64,000 nucleotides of DNA from Candidatus Poseidoniaceae archaeon (GTDB taxonomy: Archaea > Thermoplasmatota > Poseidoniia > Poseidoniales > Poseidoniaceae), in the NCBI GenBank assembly GCA_028353405.1, contig JAOMOG010000003.1, forward strand, positions 1 to 64,000, given 5' to 3'. Of the stretch, positions 42,792-51,786 are shown piece by piece. The position numbers and the translations under genes were made by a program. Under the pieces are notes generated by a model. That model was not told the origin of the DNA, searched no databases, and saw only the letters and a program-made list of their open reading frames with translations. Position 1 is the first letter of the stretch. Every line of letters starts with the position of its first letter.

Positions 42792-43432
42792 GCATGAAAA
42801 AACTCCTCGTAGTCGACCTATTGGCTGAGAGAGAAGGATTTGGCAAGCATGGAACTGCAGAAATAGTTAGTCACTTTCCTGATTATGAGATTTTCTTGTG
42901 GGCACCACATACTACTAAAGCACTCGACTATGGATGGGGTGTAAGAGTTGACTCAGCAATAGATGCTGATGTGATTATCATTACTGGCTCAAGAAAGAAT
43001 GTAAGTCAATGGGAAGATTGGATGGATCAAGTTGCAGATTTGATTAGGACTGCAGATGTACCAATTTATGGGATTTGTTTTGGCCATCAAATAATTGCAG
43101 CTAGTTTAGGTGGAAAAGTAGTCAGAGCAGAAAAGAATAGTAATTTCCTTGCAGATGTAAACTATGAGGATGGAACTCTCGTCAAGCAATTATTTACTCA
43201 TCAAGACCATGTTATTGACGCTGGAGAAATGCAAGTCATTGCGAGTTCACAACATTGTGCAATAGTTGCCTGTCAACATCCTACGCGACCGATTAAGTCA
43301 GTACAATTCCATCCCGAAGCAGTACAATCAGTAATGCATGAATCCATTCTCTGTGGAGATTTGAGTGAAGACGAAGCGAATGCATTTGGAGATGCAATCC
43401 AAGATTTGAATGTAGCACAGTCACTGTTCTGA
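42788..43432 (+). CDS. Class I glutamine amidotransferase domain protein
   Basis: 214 residues. It has the nucleophile elbow GICFGHQI (C97) and the catalytic His/Glu in QFHPEAV (H175, E177), as in GMP synthase-type GATase1 and in YfeJ-like stand-alone proteins. No synthetase domain is attached. The start ATG overlaps the upstream stop (ATGA), so it is translationally coupled to the Fe-S oxidoreductase gene. The substrate is unknown; gamma-glutamyl or amide hydrolysis are the two family possibilities. The end overlaps the convergent membrane protein gene by 12 bp. Confidence 0.85.
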   Translation: MSMKKLLVVDLLAEREGFGKHGTAEIVSHFPDYEIFLWAPHTTKALDYGWGVRVDSAIDADVIIITGSRKNVSQWEDWMDQVADLIRTADVPIYGICFGHQIIAASLGGKVVRAEKNSNFLADVNYEDGTLVKQLFTHQDHVIDAGEMQVIASSQHCAIVACQHPTRPIKSVQFHPEAVQSVMHESILCGDLSEDEANAFGDAIQDLNVAQSLF

Positions 43433-44146
43433 ATCTTGATCAAGAGATTTTGTCTCTTCCAAATCCGATTCAAATGAAGCAAGGGCAATAAACAAGCCAA
43501 TGACCAAGAAATATTCAGCTGGTGCTGCGATATCTATTGCACTTTGTAATGGTGTTAATTGAATCAAAGCATCTTGTGCCTCAGCCTTGGACATTCCGTC
43601 CACGGCATCCCTTAATGCGGAAGTCATAACATTGAATGAGATGAAAGAAATAATAATAGCAATCCATCGTAAGATTTTACCCTTTTTCTGTGCGTTAGGC
43701 AACGCTAAATGAGCCATTAAAGCCCATAACATACCAACTTGGAAAACACCCAAAGCAGTGAATATATGAAACTCTAAGAAATCATACATATTTGCAAAAG
43801 CCATCAATGAAATATTGACTCCGGTGTAAAATCCACATAGCATGCTGATGAACAATAATTTCGGGCGGCAGTCTTGACGTTGAGTCCACCACATTCGGTA
43901 CGAAACAGCGCAAATAATGAATCCTGAAATGAATAATCCAGATGTAAACAAGATTCGTTGTGGGCCCGGATAATCCGATTCAGAAATGAAAAATGGTACA
44001 GCACGCGCATCACCGCTAAGCCAATGAATAAGCATTGCAAGACTCAATGTCACTGCAGGAACTGCCCACCCCAATCTTGCTAACATCGTATCAGCAACGA
44101 ACTTGTCTCCAAGTTTGATTCCGCCTTGACCCTTGAAATCAATCAT
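43421..44146 (-). CDS. Multi-pass membrane protein, Frag1/DRAM-like
   Basis: 241 residues with six hydrophobic segments. The first external loop has VPFFISESDYPGPQRILFTSGL, which resembles the FISDTG...PE..IF..GL loop of Frag1/DRAM/Sfk1 family proteins; the remaining helices fit that topology. A soluble segment near 190-205 (RDAVDGMSKAEAQDALIQLT) lies between TM5 and TM6. The acidic tail is cytoplasmic. It overlaps the upstream reductase gene by 4 bp (ATGA), so the two are co-transcribed. A role in lipid/stress handling is inferred from the family only. Confidence 0.6.
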   Translation of the reverse strand: MIDFKGQGGIKLGDKFVADTMLARLGWAVPAVTLSLAMLIHWLSGDARAVPFFISESDYPGPQRILFTSGLFISGFIICAVSYRMWWTQRQDCRPKLLFISMLCGFYTGVNISLMAFANMYDFLEFHIFTALGVFQVGMLWALMAHLALPNAQKKGKILRWIAIIISFISFNVMTSALRDAVDGMSKAEAQDALIQLTPLQSAIDIAAPAEYFLVIGLFIALASFESDLEETKSLDQDSEQ

Positions 44147-45162
44147 TGATATGCCTCCACAGTATCCTTGATTGTAGTATCAACATCAATCCATTCAATT
44201 CCTAATACTTCTGTTGCAGGTGTTGAATCATAATCTGCATCTCCACGCATTATCCCCTTTGCTATCTGCCTGGTGAGAACTCGCTTTTTAGTGAATATTG
44301 CACCAACCCAATCTTGGAATACGGCCAAAGGTAACATCCAATTTTGTAGAGCTAGTTTCGGAGATTTTGATTTAGGATATAATTCTCTTGTTCTTTTATG
44401 CAACGCTGCCACCGTTGTATTATTATGAGGTGCTAGAATGAATCTTCCACTGGCTTCATCAACTTCAAATGCTCTGCGATGAGCCATTGCAACATCTTTG
44501 ACATGAACAAAAGCCATAGGGATTTTCATTGTCATCGGGAATTTTCCTGCCAGTGCATCTCCTATGATATCAGTTGATGGTGTTGGGCGAGAGAATCCAC
44601 CACCGAGAACACCACTTGGATTGATTACTCGTAGGTCTAAATTGAATTGCTTAGCCAATTTCCAAGCATGCCTTTCAGATTCGGTCTTTGCCATTACATA
44701 AGGCATTGAGGTATTGGTTTGCCAGTCAGTATGATCCTTTACTTTACCTTTCGGTTCCGAGCCCACAGCAGCAACGCTGGAGGTGTAAACGACTCTGTTA
44801 ATTCCCACTTTAGCAGCGGCTTTGAGTAAATTATCAGTTCCTATATTTGCAGTATCAATGATAAGTTGTCCGTCTCCACTTGTAGCATAAATTGTTGCGG
44901 TATGGAATAAGCCATCACATCCCGCAAGGTGTTGTTCCCAACCTTCTGAATCGAGAACATCTCCTTCAACCAACTCTAAACGCTGTTGACAGTCCAACTT
45001 TTTGGCGTGTGCAATCACATGATTCACTTTGTTTGGATCTGCTAAATCACGAACTGAACCTTTGACATTGTAGCCATTTAACAATAGGTCTTCAACGATA
45101 TGATTGCCAATATGTCCATTGACTCCGGTAACGAATATCGTCTTGCCATCGCCTTGTCCCAT
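44143..45162 (-). CDS. NAD(P)-dependent epimerase/dihydroflavonol reductase-like protein
   Basis: 339 residues from the ATG at 45162 (MGQGDGKTIFVTGVNGHIG). It is an extended SDR with the TGxxGxxG-type motif TGVNGHIG, the NAD-binding AsP region, the strand-loop VYTSSVAAVG and the catalytic YxxxK in YVMAKTESER. NPSGVLGGG follows, as in the DFR/3-beta-HSD subgroup. The substrate is probably a sugar or sterol-like/aldehyde compound, not resolvable by sequence reading. It is divergent from cysS and translationally coupled to the membrane protein gene downstream. Longer upstream readings cross into the cysS region and are not used. Confidence 0.85.
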   Translation of the reverse strand: MGQGDGKTIFVTGVNGHIGNHIVEDLLLNGYNVKGSVRDLADPNKVNHVIAHAKKLDCQQRLELVEGDVLDSEGWEQHLAGCDGLFHTATIYATSGDGQLIIDTANIGTDNLLKAAAKVGINRVVYTSSVAAVGSEPKGKVKDHTDWQTNTSMPYVMAKTESERHAWKLAKQFNLDLRVINPSGVLGGGFSRPTPSTDIIGDALAGKFPMTMKIPMAFVHVKDVAMAHRRAFEVDEASGRFILAPHNNTTVAALHKRTRELYPKSKSPKLALQNWMLPLAVFQDWVGAIFTKKRVLTRQIAKGIMRGDADYDSTPATEVLGIEWIDVDTTIKDTVEAYQ

Positions 45163-45218
45163 GAGCAATGCAAAGAGCGATACTGTATCAACCTTCAAGT
45201 GAGAGTGGCAACACCCCC

Positions 45219-46718
45219 ATGATGAGTCAGATGCCAATTCGCATGCATGATACCCTTCGCAGGAAAAAGGTGGATTTCTCCACAATCGAAGCTGGTAAAG
45301 TTTCGATGTATGTCTGCGGTGTCACAGTTTACGACCGCTGTCACTTAGGTCATGCAAGGTGTTATCTTTCCTTTGATTTGATTCATCGATGGTTAGAACA
45401 GAGTGGTTTTGATGTTCATTACGTGCAAAATTTCACAGATATTGATGATAAAATAATTCACCGTGCCAATGAACTAGATGGTGATTGGAAAAAGTTGGTT
45501 GATGAGAATATTGAAACCTATTACGAAGATATGGACGCTTTGAATATACTTCGTGCTGATGATTATCCACGTTGTACAGATTATGTTGATGACATGATTA
45601 GAATCACTGCAGATTTAATTGAAAAAGGCAATGCTTATGTTGCTGATGATGGAGTATACTTCTCAATTGAATCAGCTCCAGAGAAATATGGTATGTTAAC
45701 CGGACAGATTCTTGAAAATGTCCGCAGTGGTGCGGGTGGAAGAGTTGATGATACTGGCAAGAGCAAGAGAGATCACAAGGATTTCGCACTTTGGAAAGCA
45801 GCAAAACCAGGTGAGCCAACATGGGATTCACCTTGGGGTGCAGGCCGACCGGGTTGGCACATAGAATGTACAGCGATGTCAATGGATTATTTTGGAGCGC
45901 AATTTGATATTCATGGTGGCGGTCACGATTTACGTTTCCCTCATCATGAAGCAGAAATATTCCAAGGAGAATGTCATACCGGTTGTTCACCTGTAGTCCA
46001 TCATTGGTTGCACAATGGTTTTGTCAATTTAGATGGAGAAAAGATGAGTAAGTCATTAGGCAACTTTTGGACTATTAATGAGATATTGAAAAAGGTTGAC
46101 GCAATGGTACTTCGTTTCGCATTAATCAATGCCCATTATCGTTCACCAATTGACATGAACGATGCATTGCTGAATGATGCTGAACGTAATTACAACCGAG
46201 TATTGGAATGCTATGTTACATCTCTAAAGGGTTGTCTTGCAGAAAATAATGTACCGCTGCCAGTAGCAGACTTTGCCAGTACTAATCCACTTTCAAAATC
46301 ATTAGCACTCTTGGAAAAGATGGGAGAAGGTTTTGCTAAAGCAATGGATGATGATTTCAATTCACGTGAAGCAGTTGCCAAGGTATTGGGTGCTGTACGA
46401 GAAATAATGAAGATGCACAATAGTGATATGGACGCTGTAGATTCAAACGCCTTTTCACATTATGCAATTGATTGGTTAGAAGAAACAGCTGGAGCAGTTC
46501 TTGGAGTCTTACCGACGCGAGAGATGGCGCTAGCAGAACCTGAAGAAGATCCGCGCAAATTAGAGATTGCAGATGAAGTAGACGCTTTATTGCTAGCAAG
46601 AACCCAAGCCCGTAGCGACAAAGATTGGGCAAAGGCTGATGAGATTCGAGATGCACTACATCAGATGGGTGTGGTGGTAACCGATACTGCTGAAGGACCT
46701 ACTTGGGACTTAGCTTAA
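45219..46718 (+). CDS. cysS: Cysteinyl-tRNA synthetase
   Basis: About 499 residues from the ATG at 45219. HIGH motif HLGH in [16 protein letters not shown] and KMSKS at residues 275-279 ([11 protein letters not shown]). The Zn-binding Cys/His set is present ([26 protein letters not shown]). The C-terminal DALR-type domain ends [20 protein letters not shown], as in bacterial and many archaeal CysRS. In-frame ATGs at 45168, 45222, 45231 and 45243 make the start uncertain; alignment of MxxxxDTLRRKK with MLKIFNTLTRQK favours a start near 45219-45231. The stop at 46718 is 3 bp before the convergent amidohydrolase. Confidence 0.95.
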   Translation: MMSQMPIRMHDTLRRKKVDFSTIEAGKVSMYVCGVTVYDRCHLGHARCYLSFDLIHRWLEQSGFDVHYVQNFTDIDDKIIHRANELDGDWKKLVDENIETYYEDMDALNILRADDYPRCTDYVDDMIRITADLIEKGNAYVADDGVYFSIESAPEKYGMLTGQILENVRSGAGGRVDDTGKSKRDHKDFALWKAAKPGEPTWDSPWGAGRPGWHIECTAMSMDYFGAQFDIHGGGHDLRFPHHEAEIFQGECHTGCSPVVHHWLHNGFVNLDGEKMSKSLGNFWTINEILKKVDAMVLRFALINAHYRSPIDMNDALLNDAERNYNRVLECYVTSLKGCLAENNVPLPVADFASTNPLSKSLALLEKMGEGFAKAMDDDFNSREAVAKVLGAVREIMKMHNSDMDAVDSNAFSHYAIDWLEETAGAVLGVLPTREMALAEPEEDPRKLEIADEVDALLLARTQARSDKDWAKADEIRDALHQMGVVVTDTAEGPTWDLA

Positions 46719-46721
46719 CGC

Positions 46722-49388
46722 TTATTCCTCTTCAGACTTTGATTCAGTTTTAGCCATCGGTGGTGGTGCAGGAACGAAAGAATCCTCTTGCGACTCTTCA
46801 AGTTCAGTCTCATCCCATATTTTCTCAATACGGGCCTCTCCAGCGAGATCTAAATCTTCGCCACTGCTCTTACCTAGAACATACAATCCTATGCCGATAA
46901 CCGCAACCATTGCAATTAAAAGCATCGTGGTAGTTGTTTTAGTCTCTTCATTCGAAACTGCTTCGGTATCGCCTGAAGTATCATCGTCAACTGGTGGATT
47001 TTCAGTACAAGGAGGAGCAGTTCCGTCATCACAAAGTGTAATTTGGTTATTATTGTTAGTTTCGTCAGTTCCGGCCGAGTTTCCTCCGGTATTATCTGTA
47101 CCTCCGGTATTACCTGTACCCCCATTATTACCTGTGCCGCCGGTATTGGTTTCGTCGTCAGGAAGAACAACATTGGTTCCAGTCCGATCTCCATTCTCAT
47201 CCATTGGAATATCGTAAAACGAGTAGAGCAAAGACAAATCTATGTGGGTATTAGCCCAAGATGAACGGTTGATGACATCGAAATATCGTTCATCACCAGT
47301 GGTGAAGATTGGGTCGACTGTTATGTTTCTGAGTTGTGAGACTCCTGTATTTGCAGAGTTTTTACCATCGAATGCTGTGTTGAGGTACGATTGAACTTCT
47401 GCATCAGTACTCCATGCTACACCGTCTGGTGCGTTCCAGTGTTCACGTATGTCAGTGACATTATTGCGCATTGCCATTGCAAGCCCACTTTCTATTTGTT
47501 CCCAAGTCTGAGAACCATCAACGACTGAGGTAGATGTGATGTCAATGACTTTGGAAACGCCACCACCAGTAATCGGTTCCCAATCATCGCCTTTCAATTG
47601 TGTCATGATATCTTGGTCACCAAACAGTGCCCTTCCGTTCACGACTGTGAGACGAACATCAGCATCAATAGCCTCAATGAGGTTTCGATATGGGTCGTCA
47701 TGGAAGGTATCAATGACCACGAGGTCTGCTACCATTTTATCTTTAATTTTTCCAACATGATCTTCCCATTTAGCAGCAGCGGCAGGATTTGATGTTACCA
47801 TTTCCACCATTTGATAATTGGTGAAATACGAGTCCATGACTTCGGTGTTCCATAGATCTGCGACCTTGAGTTCGTGCAAATTATTCTTGGAACCACTTGG
47901 TCCCCAATCGGGTGCCAGTGATATTTCGATACCAGCTTTGTCAGCCGCACGAACATCGGTTGTGTTCCCATAAAGCAGGAGATTGGAGAGTGGTGACCAC
48001 ACTAACTTTGAGCCAACAGCACCCATTGAATCAAATTGTGATGGCGTAAGTGCTGTACCATGAATGACAACAGTAGGTTCAGCGAGAAGACCCTTGCTGT
48101 TGAGTAAATCGAATTCATCCCTACTTGTTTGGTCAACACCTTCTGACAAGTGTATGTACCATGCTTCAATGGAGCCATCATTGAAACCAGCAATCTTGCC
48201 ATCGACGTTGTAGTCTGAATCATACCAACTGCATACTGCGCATGTGGTGGCATTGTCTTTTCCAAAGTTCCATAATTCAACGTTTCGTGAAAGAGTGTTA
48301 TCCCATGCATCATTGCCGGAAGGTGAACCTTGAACTGCAGTAACGCCACCAGCTATTGCTTGGACTTCGGCATACTTCATTTGTTCAGTTGCCATGCCCC
48401 ATTGATTGTTCGATTGAACATTGTTTTTCATCCAAGTGATACTCGGTTGGTAGTCGTAGTTGTTTCCCCATTGACCACGATTGGTATAGCCGCCTTCGGC
48501 TGACCTTTGAGATTCAGAGAGGTGAACATCAAAATCCCATAATGGTATGTGGTTGTAATGCATGTGATTGTGTAAGTCAATAAGTCCAGGATAGATGGTT
48601 CCATCGGTTTCAACAATAGGTACATTCGTCAAGTCAACACCATTTGGTATCGCTGAACCAGTTGACCAAACACCATCAATCATTCCATCTCGAACCATGA
48701 TGTTTCCTTGGTTGATGACACTTGTTTCTCCTTCTATAGTTACAACGCGTCCCTTGAGTAGGTAGGCGTTATTGGAAGATGTTTCTGGAATATGATAGCA
48801 ATTGACTATGTTAAGAGCGGTCTCAGATGCTTGACCGCCAGGAGCCCAACCCGGTGTTGGGTCTACTTTTTGCAAATCTCCATTACCATCTTCAATGTAT
48901 GATTTACCGTACCAAGAATCTTCACTAGGGAAGGACATTGAATCAACAGCAGTTCCAGAATCATCACTGATGGTGACAGTGTTATTATTGAAGTAATCAA
49001 GCAATAGGTCAGAATTTGCATTGAATACAGTTAATCGTCCATCAGCCGGTAAGACTGTGTTCCAAGCCAGTTGGCAAGGAGGACTTCCACTGGTTAGTGA
49101 TAGTTGCCAATTTGAAACATTTACTGGTGAAGAACCGGTATTCCACAGTTCGATGAACTGGTCGGAATATTTGCCGTAATCACCATCACCATTCCAGTCG
49201 ACTGCTCCGTAGACATTATCTGAGGTGTCATTAGAAACGAGGTTATTCGGACTGATCAATAATTCAGAGACTACGACCGTATTTTCACGGCTGGCAGTTG
49301 TTGATGATTCATCGCTAGCAATGACCGACATCACCGGTACGAGCATGATGACGAGAACGATGAGGGCGGGTAATTGGTTGATGCGCAT
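46722..49388 (-). CDS. Secreted, membrane-anchored lamin-tail/amidohydrolase protein
   Basis: 888 residues from the ATG at 49388. Signal peptide MRINQLPALIVLVIMLVPVM. Residues about 35-150 form a lamin-tail (LTD) domain (VVVSELLISPNNL, DQFIELWNTGSSPVNVSNWQL). Residues about 190-640 are an amidohydrolase: PGLIDLHNHMHYN (HxH), a catalytic PTVVIHGTAL and SPLSNLLLYG, and the metal Asp in LAPDWGPSG, as in chlorohydrolase/deaminase-type enzymes. A beta-rich region, a GGTGNTGG repeat, a TM helix (LLIAMVAVIGIGLYVL) and an acidic Pro-rich tail complete it. The catalytic side faces outwards. The substrate is unknown. Confidence 0.87.
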   Translation of the reverse strand: MRINQLPALIVLVIMLVPVMSVIASDESSTTASRENTVVVSELLISPNNLVSNDTSDNVYGAVDWNGDGDYGKYSDQFIELWNTGSSPVNVSNWQLSLTSGSPPCQLAWNTVLPADGRLTVFNANSDLLLDYFNNNTVTISDDSGTAVDSMSFPSEDSWYGKSYIEDGNGDLQKVDPTPGWAPGGQASETALNIVNCYHIPETSSNNAYLLKGRVVTIEGETSVINQGNIMVRDGMIDGVWSTGSAIPNGVDLTNVPIVETDGTIYPGLIDLHNHMHYNHIPLWDFDVHLSESQRSAEGGYTNRGQWGNNYDYQPSITWMKNNVQSNNQWGMATEQMKYAEVQAIAGGVTAVQGSPSGNDAWDNTLSRNVELWNFGKDNATTCAVCSWYDSDYNVDGKIAGFNDGSIEAWYIHLSEGVDQTSRDEFDLLNSKGLLAEPTVVIHGTALTPSQFDSMGAVGSKLVWSPLSNLLLYGNTTDVRAADKAGIEISLAPDWGPSGSKNNLHELKVADLWNTEVMDSYFTNYQMVEMVTSNPAAAAKWEDHVGKIKDKMVADLVVIDTFHDDPYRNLIEAIDADVRLTVVNGRALFGDQDIMTQLKGDDWEPITGGGVSKVIDITSTSVVDGSQTWEQIESGLAMAMRNNVTDIREHWNAPDGVAWSTDAEVQSYLNTAFDGKNSANTGVSQLRNITVDPIFTTGDERYFDVINRSSWANTHIDLSLLYSFYDIPMDENGDRTGTNVVLPDDETNTGGTGNNGGTGNTGGTDNTGGNSAGTDETNNNNQITLCDDGTAPPCTENPPVDDDTSGDTEAVSNEETKTTTTMLLIAMVAVIGIGLYVLGKSSGEDLDLAGEARIEKIWDETELEESQEDSFVPAPPPMAKTESKSEEE
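47083..47150. repeat. 15-bp-type tandem repeat encoding GGT(G/D)NT linker
   Basis: Repeated units similar to CCTCCGGTATTACCTGT encode a Gly-Gly-Thr-Gly-Asn-Thr linker just before the C-terminal anchor of the amidohydrolase. It resembles the GGNNT repeat at 5835-5920. Confidence 0.7.
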
Positions 49389-49473
49389 AGATAATCCTCG
49401 TAGCGATAGCACATGAACTCGTCGGCAGGATGGCATGGGTGGTTTGAAGAACCCCAGCCGCTGGCAATTAGAT

Positions 49474-49851
49474 ATGGCAGTAGTCGATGTTACCGAACCA
49501 GAGTTCGCTGGATTAATTGAAAATAATAATATTGTAATCCTAGATTTCTGGGCGGAGTGGTGCGGTCCTTGTAAGGCATATGGACCAGTTTTCAAGCGTG
49601 TATCAGAAGATTACCCCGATGTTGTTTTTGCAAAAATTAACACTGAACAAGAGCAAGCATTATCACAATCATTTGAAATCCGCTCGATTCCAACAACTAT
49701 CGCATTCAAGGAAGGAATCGGTGTATTCATGATGCCAGGTGCATTACCAGAGAAAGATTTGAGAGAATTAGTAGTTAAGTTAGGCGAGATTAACATGGAT
49801 GAAGTTCGGGCACAACTTGAAGCTGAAGAAACCAGTGAAAATTCACAATAA
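49474..49851 (+). CDS. Thioredoxin
   Basis: 125 residues from the ATG at 49474, or 138 from the ATG at 49435. It has a thioredoxin fold with the redox motif WCGPC (C30/C33 in the shorter form) in ILDFWAEWCGPCKAYGP, and the cis-Pro in IRSIPTTIAFKEG. The C-terminal 30 residues extend beyond the usual Trx length (about 105) with an acidic helix (MDEVRAQLEAEE). Aligning MAVVDVTEPEF with other thioredoxins favours the shorter start. It is divergent from the amidohydrolase gene and 54 bp before the CocE-like gene. Confidence 0.93.
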   Translation: MAVVDVTEPEFAGLIENNNIVILDFWAEWCGPCKAYGPVFKRVSEDYPDVVFAKINTEQEQALSQSFEIRSIPTTIAFKEGIGVFMMPGALPEKDLRELVVKLGEINMDEVRAQLEAEETSENSQ

Positions 49852-49905
49852 TGCTTTACTCCAACAAACCAACAATTCAAAACCAAGCGAAGATGCCCAA
49901 AGGGC

Positions 49906-51708
49906 ATGGACAAGCGCCCATTACTCATTACGCTGCTATTTGTTAGCAGCATGTTTGCTGGATGTTTTGGCAACGATGTCGTTGAAAATGAGGAAATAGA
50001 GTCTGATTACGATGTTTATCCAGAACCTTGGCAACGTGCTGATATAGATTATTCTGTGAATGCAGATTTTTCTAGAGTCACCGTTAATGGAACATTTGGC
50101 ATAGATGATGTTCGCTCGGTATTCGTACCTGTTCCTTCAATCACTCTAGCCGATGGCGGTGCAGGTGCTACTGGTTCTGCAGAAGTTCACCTTGGACTTT
50201 GGTTACCTATCATAGAGGGCTGTGATTGGGAAAGTGCTGAACTTCCCGAAGAGTGCCATGTGCCAATTATTTCAGAGATTGGACCATATTATTCGGATGG
50301 AGATGTTGACGCATTAACTCCTGCTGATAGATTGGGTAGATTTTTGATTGAGAATTATGTTCCACATGGATATGGGGTTGCTCAAGTATCTGTTTTTGGT
50401 ACTGGAGAATCAAATCATTGTATGGACTTGATGGGAACTGATGAGCAGCGTGGAATTGATGCTGCGGTCACTTGGCTTGGTTCACAACCTTGGTCAAATG
50501 GTAAAGTTGGAATCATTGGAAAGTCATATGATGGTTCAACTCCTTGGCAAGCAGCAACATTCGGTAATGAATTTCTTGCAACTATCGTTCCTATGTCTGG
50601 ATTGATTGGAGTTCATGATTTGATGTGGAGAAATGGAAGCATGGAAGCACGTGGCATGATTATGCATAATGGTGTCTATGGCTCATTTGGTGTTGATGGT
50701 GATACAGAAGATTCACAAAATATGTGTGAAGGCTACATAGAAGGATATGCGATGGGTCCATTGGCATACTTGAGCGGTGGAATGGTAGATTATGCTGGTA
50801 ATACCTATTGGACTGAACGCTCATTCTTAGATCGTGTTGTGGATAATTACAACGGCTCAGTGTACATTATTCAAGGAATGCAGGATTGGAACGTCGACCC
50901 GCATATGACATTCCCAACTCATCAAATCGTTGAAGATGCTGGAATTGAAATCAAGACTTTAGCCGGTCAATGGAATCACAATTATCCAGACCGTGCTGAC
51001 CATGCAGACCTTTCATCAGGTGAAGGAGCAGAAGCTTATCCATACACATTAAGATGGGATTGGGCTGATGAGATGTTATATTGGTTTGATTGGTATTTGA
51101 AAGGTGAAGGCAGAGCCCCAAGTTTGGGAGTTGAAATGCAAGATAACCGCGGTGGCTGGAGATTTGAAGCAACATATCCTGCATCAGATACCGAATATCT
51201 TGAGATTGCTGCTGAAGACTTATCTCCATCAGGTGCATCAATTACGGGAACTAATTCGATTATGATGACATATGGGCCATTTGAAAGTGATACATATATT
51301 GCTGGAATGCCCACTTTCCATATGGCAGTAGCACCGCATACGACTAATGGTGCACATGGCTACTTGGAAATGACTGATGATTCAGGAATGCATCTTGGTC
51401 ATGCGGTAATGGATTACAGATTCCATGCTGGTGGCCGTGATGGGCAAGAATTACTTATACCATTTTCTCAAGTGACAGGATTAATGGAATTCATGCCAAT
51501 GGATATATTCTTAGAAGCAGGAGAATCAATTCACATAACTATGACTCAAACAGGTTCTGATTATGTTCCAAGTCCGGCAAGTATTGGTCCATACTCAATC
51601 GATTGGTCTACTGCAACATTGACTCTTCCTATAGTTAACAGAACTTGCGATCAGTTATTCCAAGCACCTATCCATGAATATGGTGGAGAAGGGCAACGAA
51701 CTTGTTAG
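49906..51708 (+). CDS. CocE/NonD-type alpha/beta hydrolase, lipoprotein
   Basis: 600 residues. The N-terminal signal ends in a lipobox-like sequence ([10 protein letters not shown]), so it is likely lipid-anchored outside the membrane. The domain matches CocE/X-Pro dipeptidyl-peptidase (S15) hydrolases: nucleophile in [13 protein letters not shown] (S207), acid near QDWNVDP and histidine in [12 protein letters not shown], and a C-terminal jelly-roll domain with [17 protein letters not shown]. The protein ends RTC and carries several Cys pairs ([12 protein letters not shown]). It may cut peptides or esters in seawater. It is preceded by thioredoxin on the same strand. Confidence 0.85.
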   Translation: MDKRPLLITLLFVSSMFAGCFGNDVVENEEIESDYDVYPEPWQRADIDYSVNADFSRVTVNGTFGIDDVRSVFVPVPSITLADGGAGATGSAEVHLGLWLPIIEGCDWESAELPEECHVPIISEIGPYYSDGDVDALTPADRLGRFLIENYVPHGYGVAQVSVFGTGESNHCMDLMGTDEQRGIDAAVTWLGSQPWSNGKVGIIGKSYDGSTPWQAATFGNEFLATIVPMSGLIGVHDLMWRNGSMEARGMIMHNGVYGSFGVDGDTEDSQNMCEGYIEGYAMGPLAYLSGGMVDYAGNTYWTERSFLDRVVDNYNGSVYIIQGMQDWNVDPHMTFPTHQIVEDAGIEIKTLAGQWNHNYPDRADHADLSSGEGAEAYPYTLRWDWADEMLYWFDWYLKGEGRAPSLGVEMQDNRGGWRFEATYPASDTEYLEIAAEDLSPSGASITGTNSIMMTYGPFESDTYIAGMPTFHMAVAPHTTNGAHGYLEMTDDSGMHLGHAVMDYRFHAGGRDGQELLIPFSQVTGLMEFMPMDIFLEAGESIHITMTQTGSDYVPSPASIGPYSIDWSTATLTLPIVNRTCDQLFQAPIHEYGGEGQRTC

Positions 51709-51786
51709 TCCTCTATGACAAAATCCGCTTCAGTTTGCGTTTTCAGCATATAACCATGCGCTATTCTCTTAAACGGTTGGCAAACC

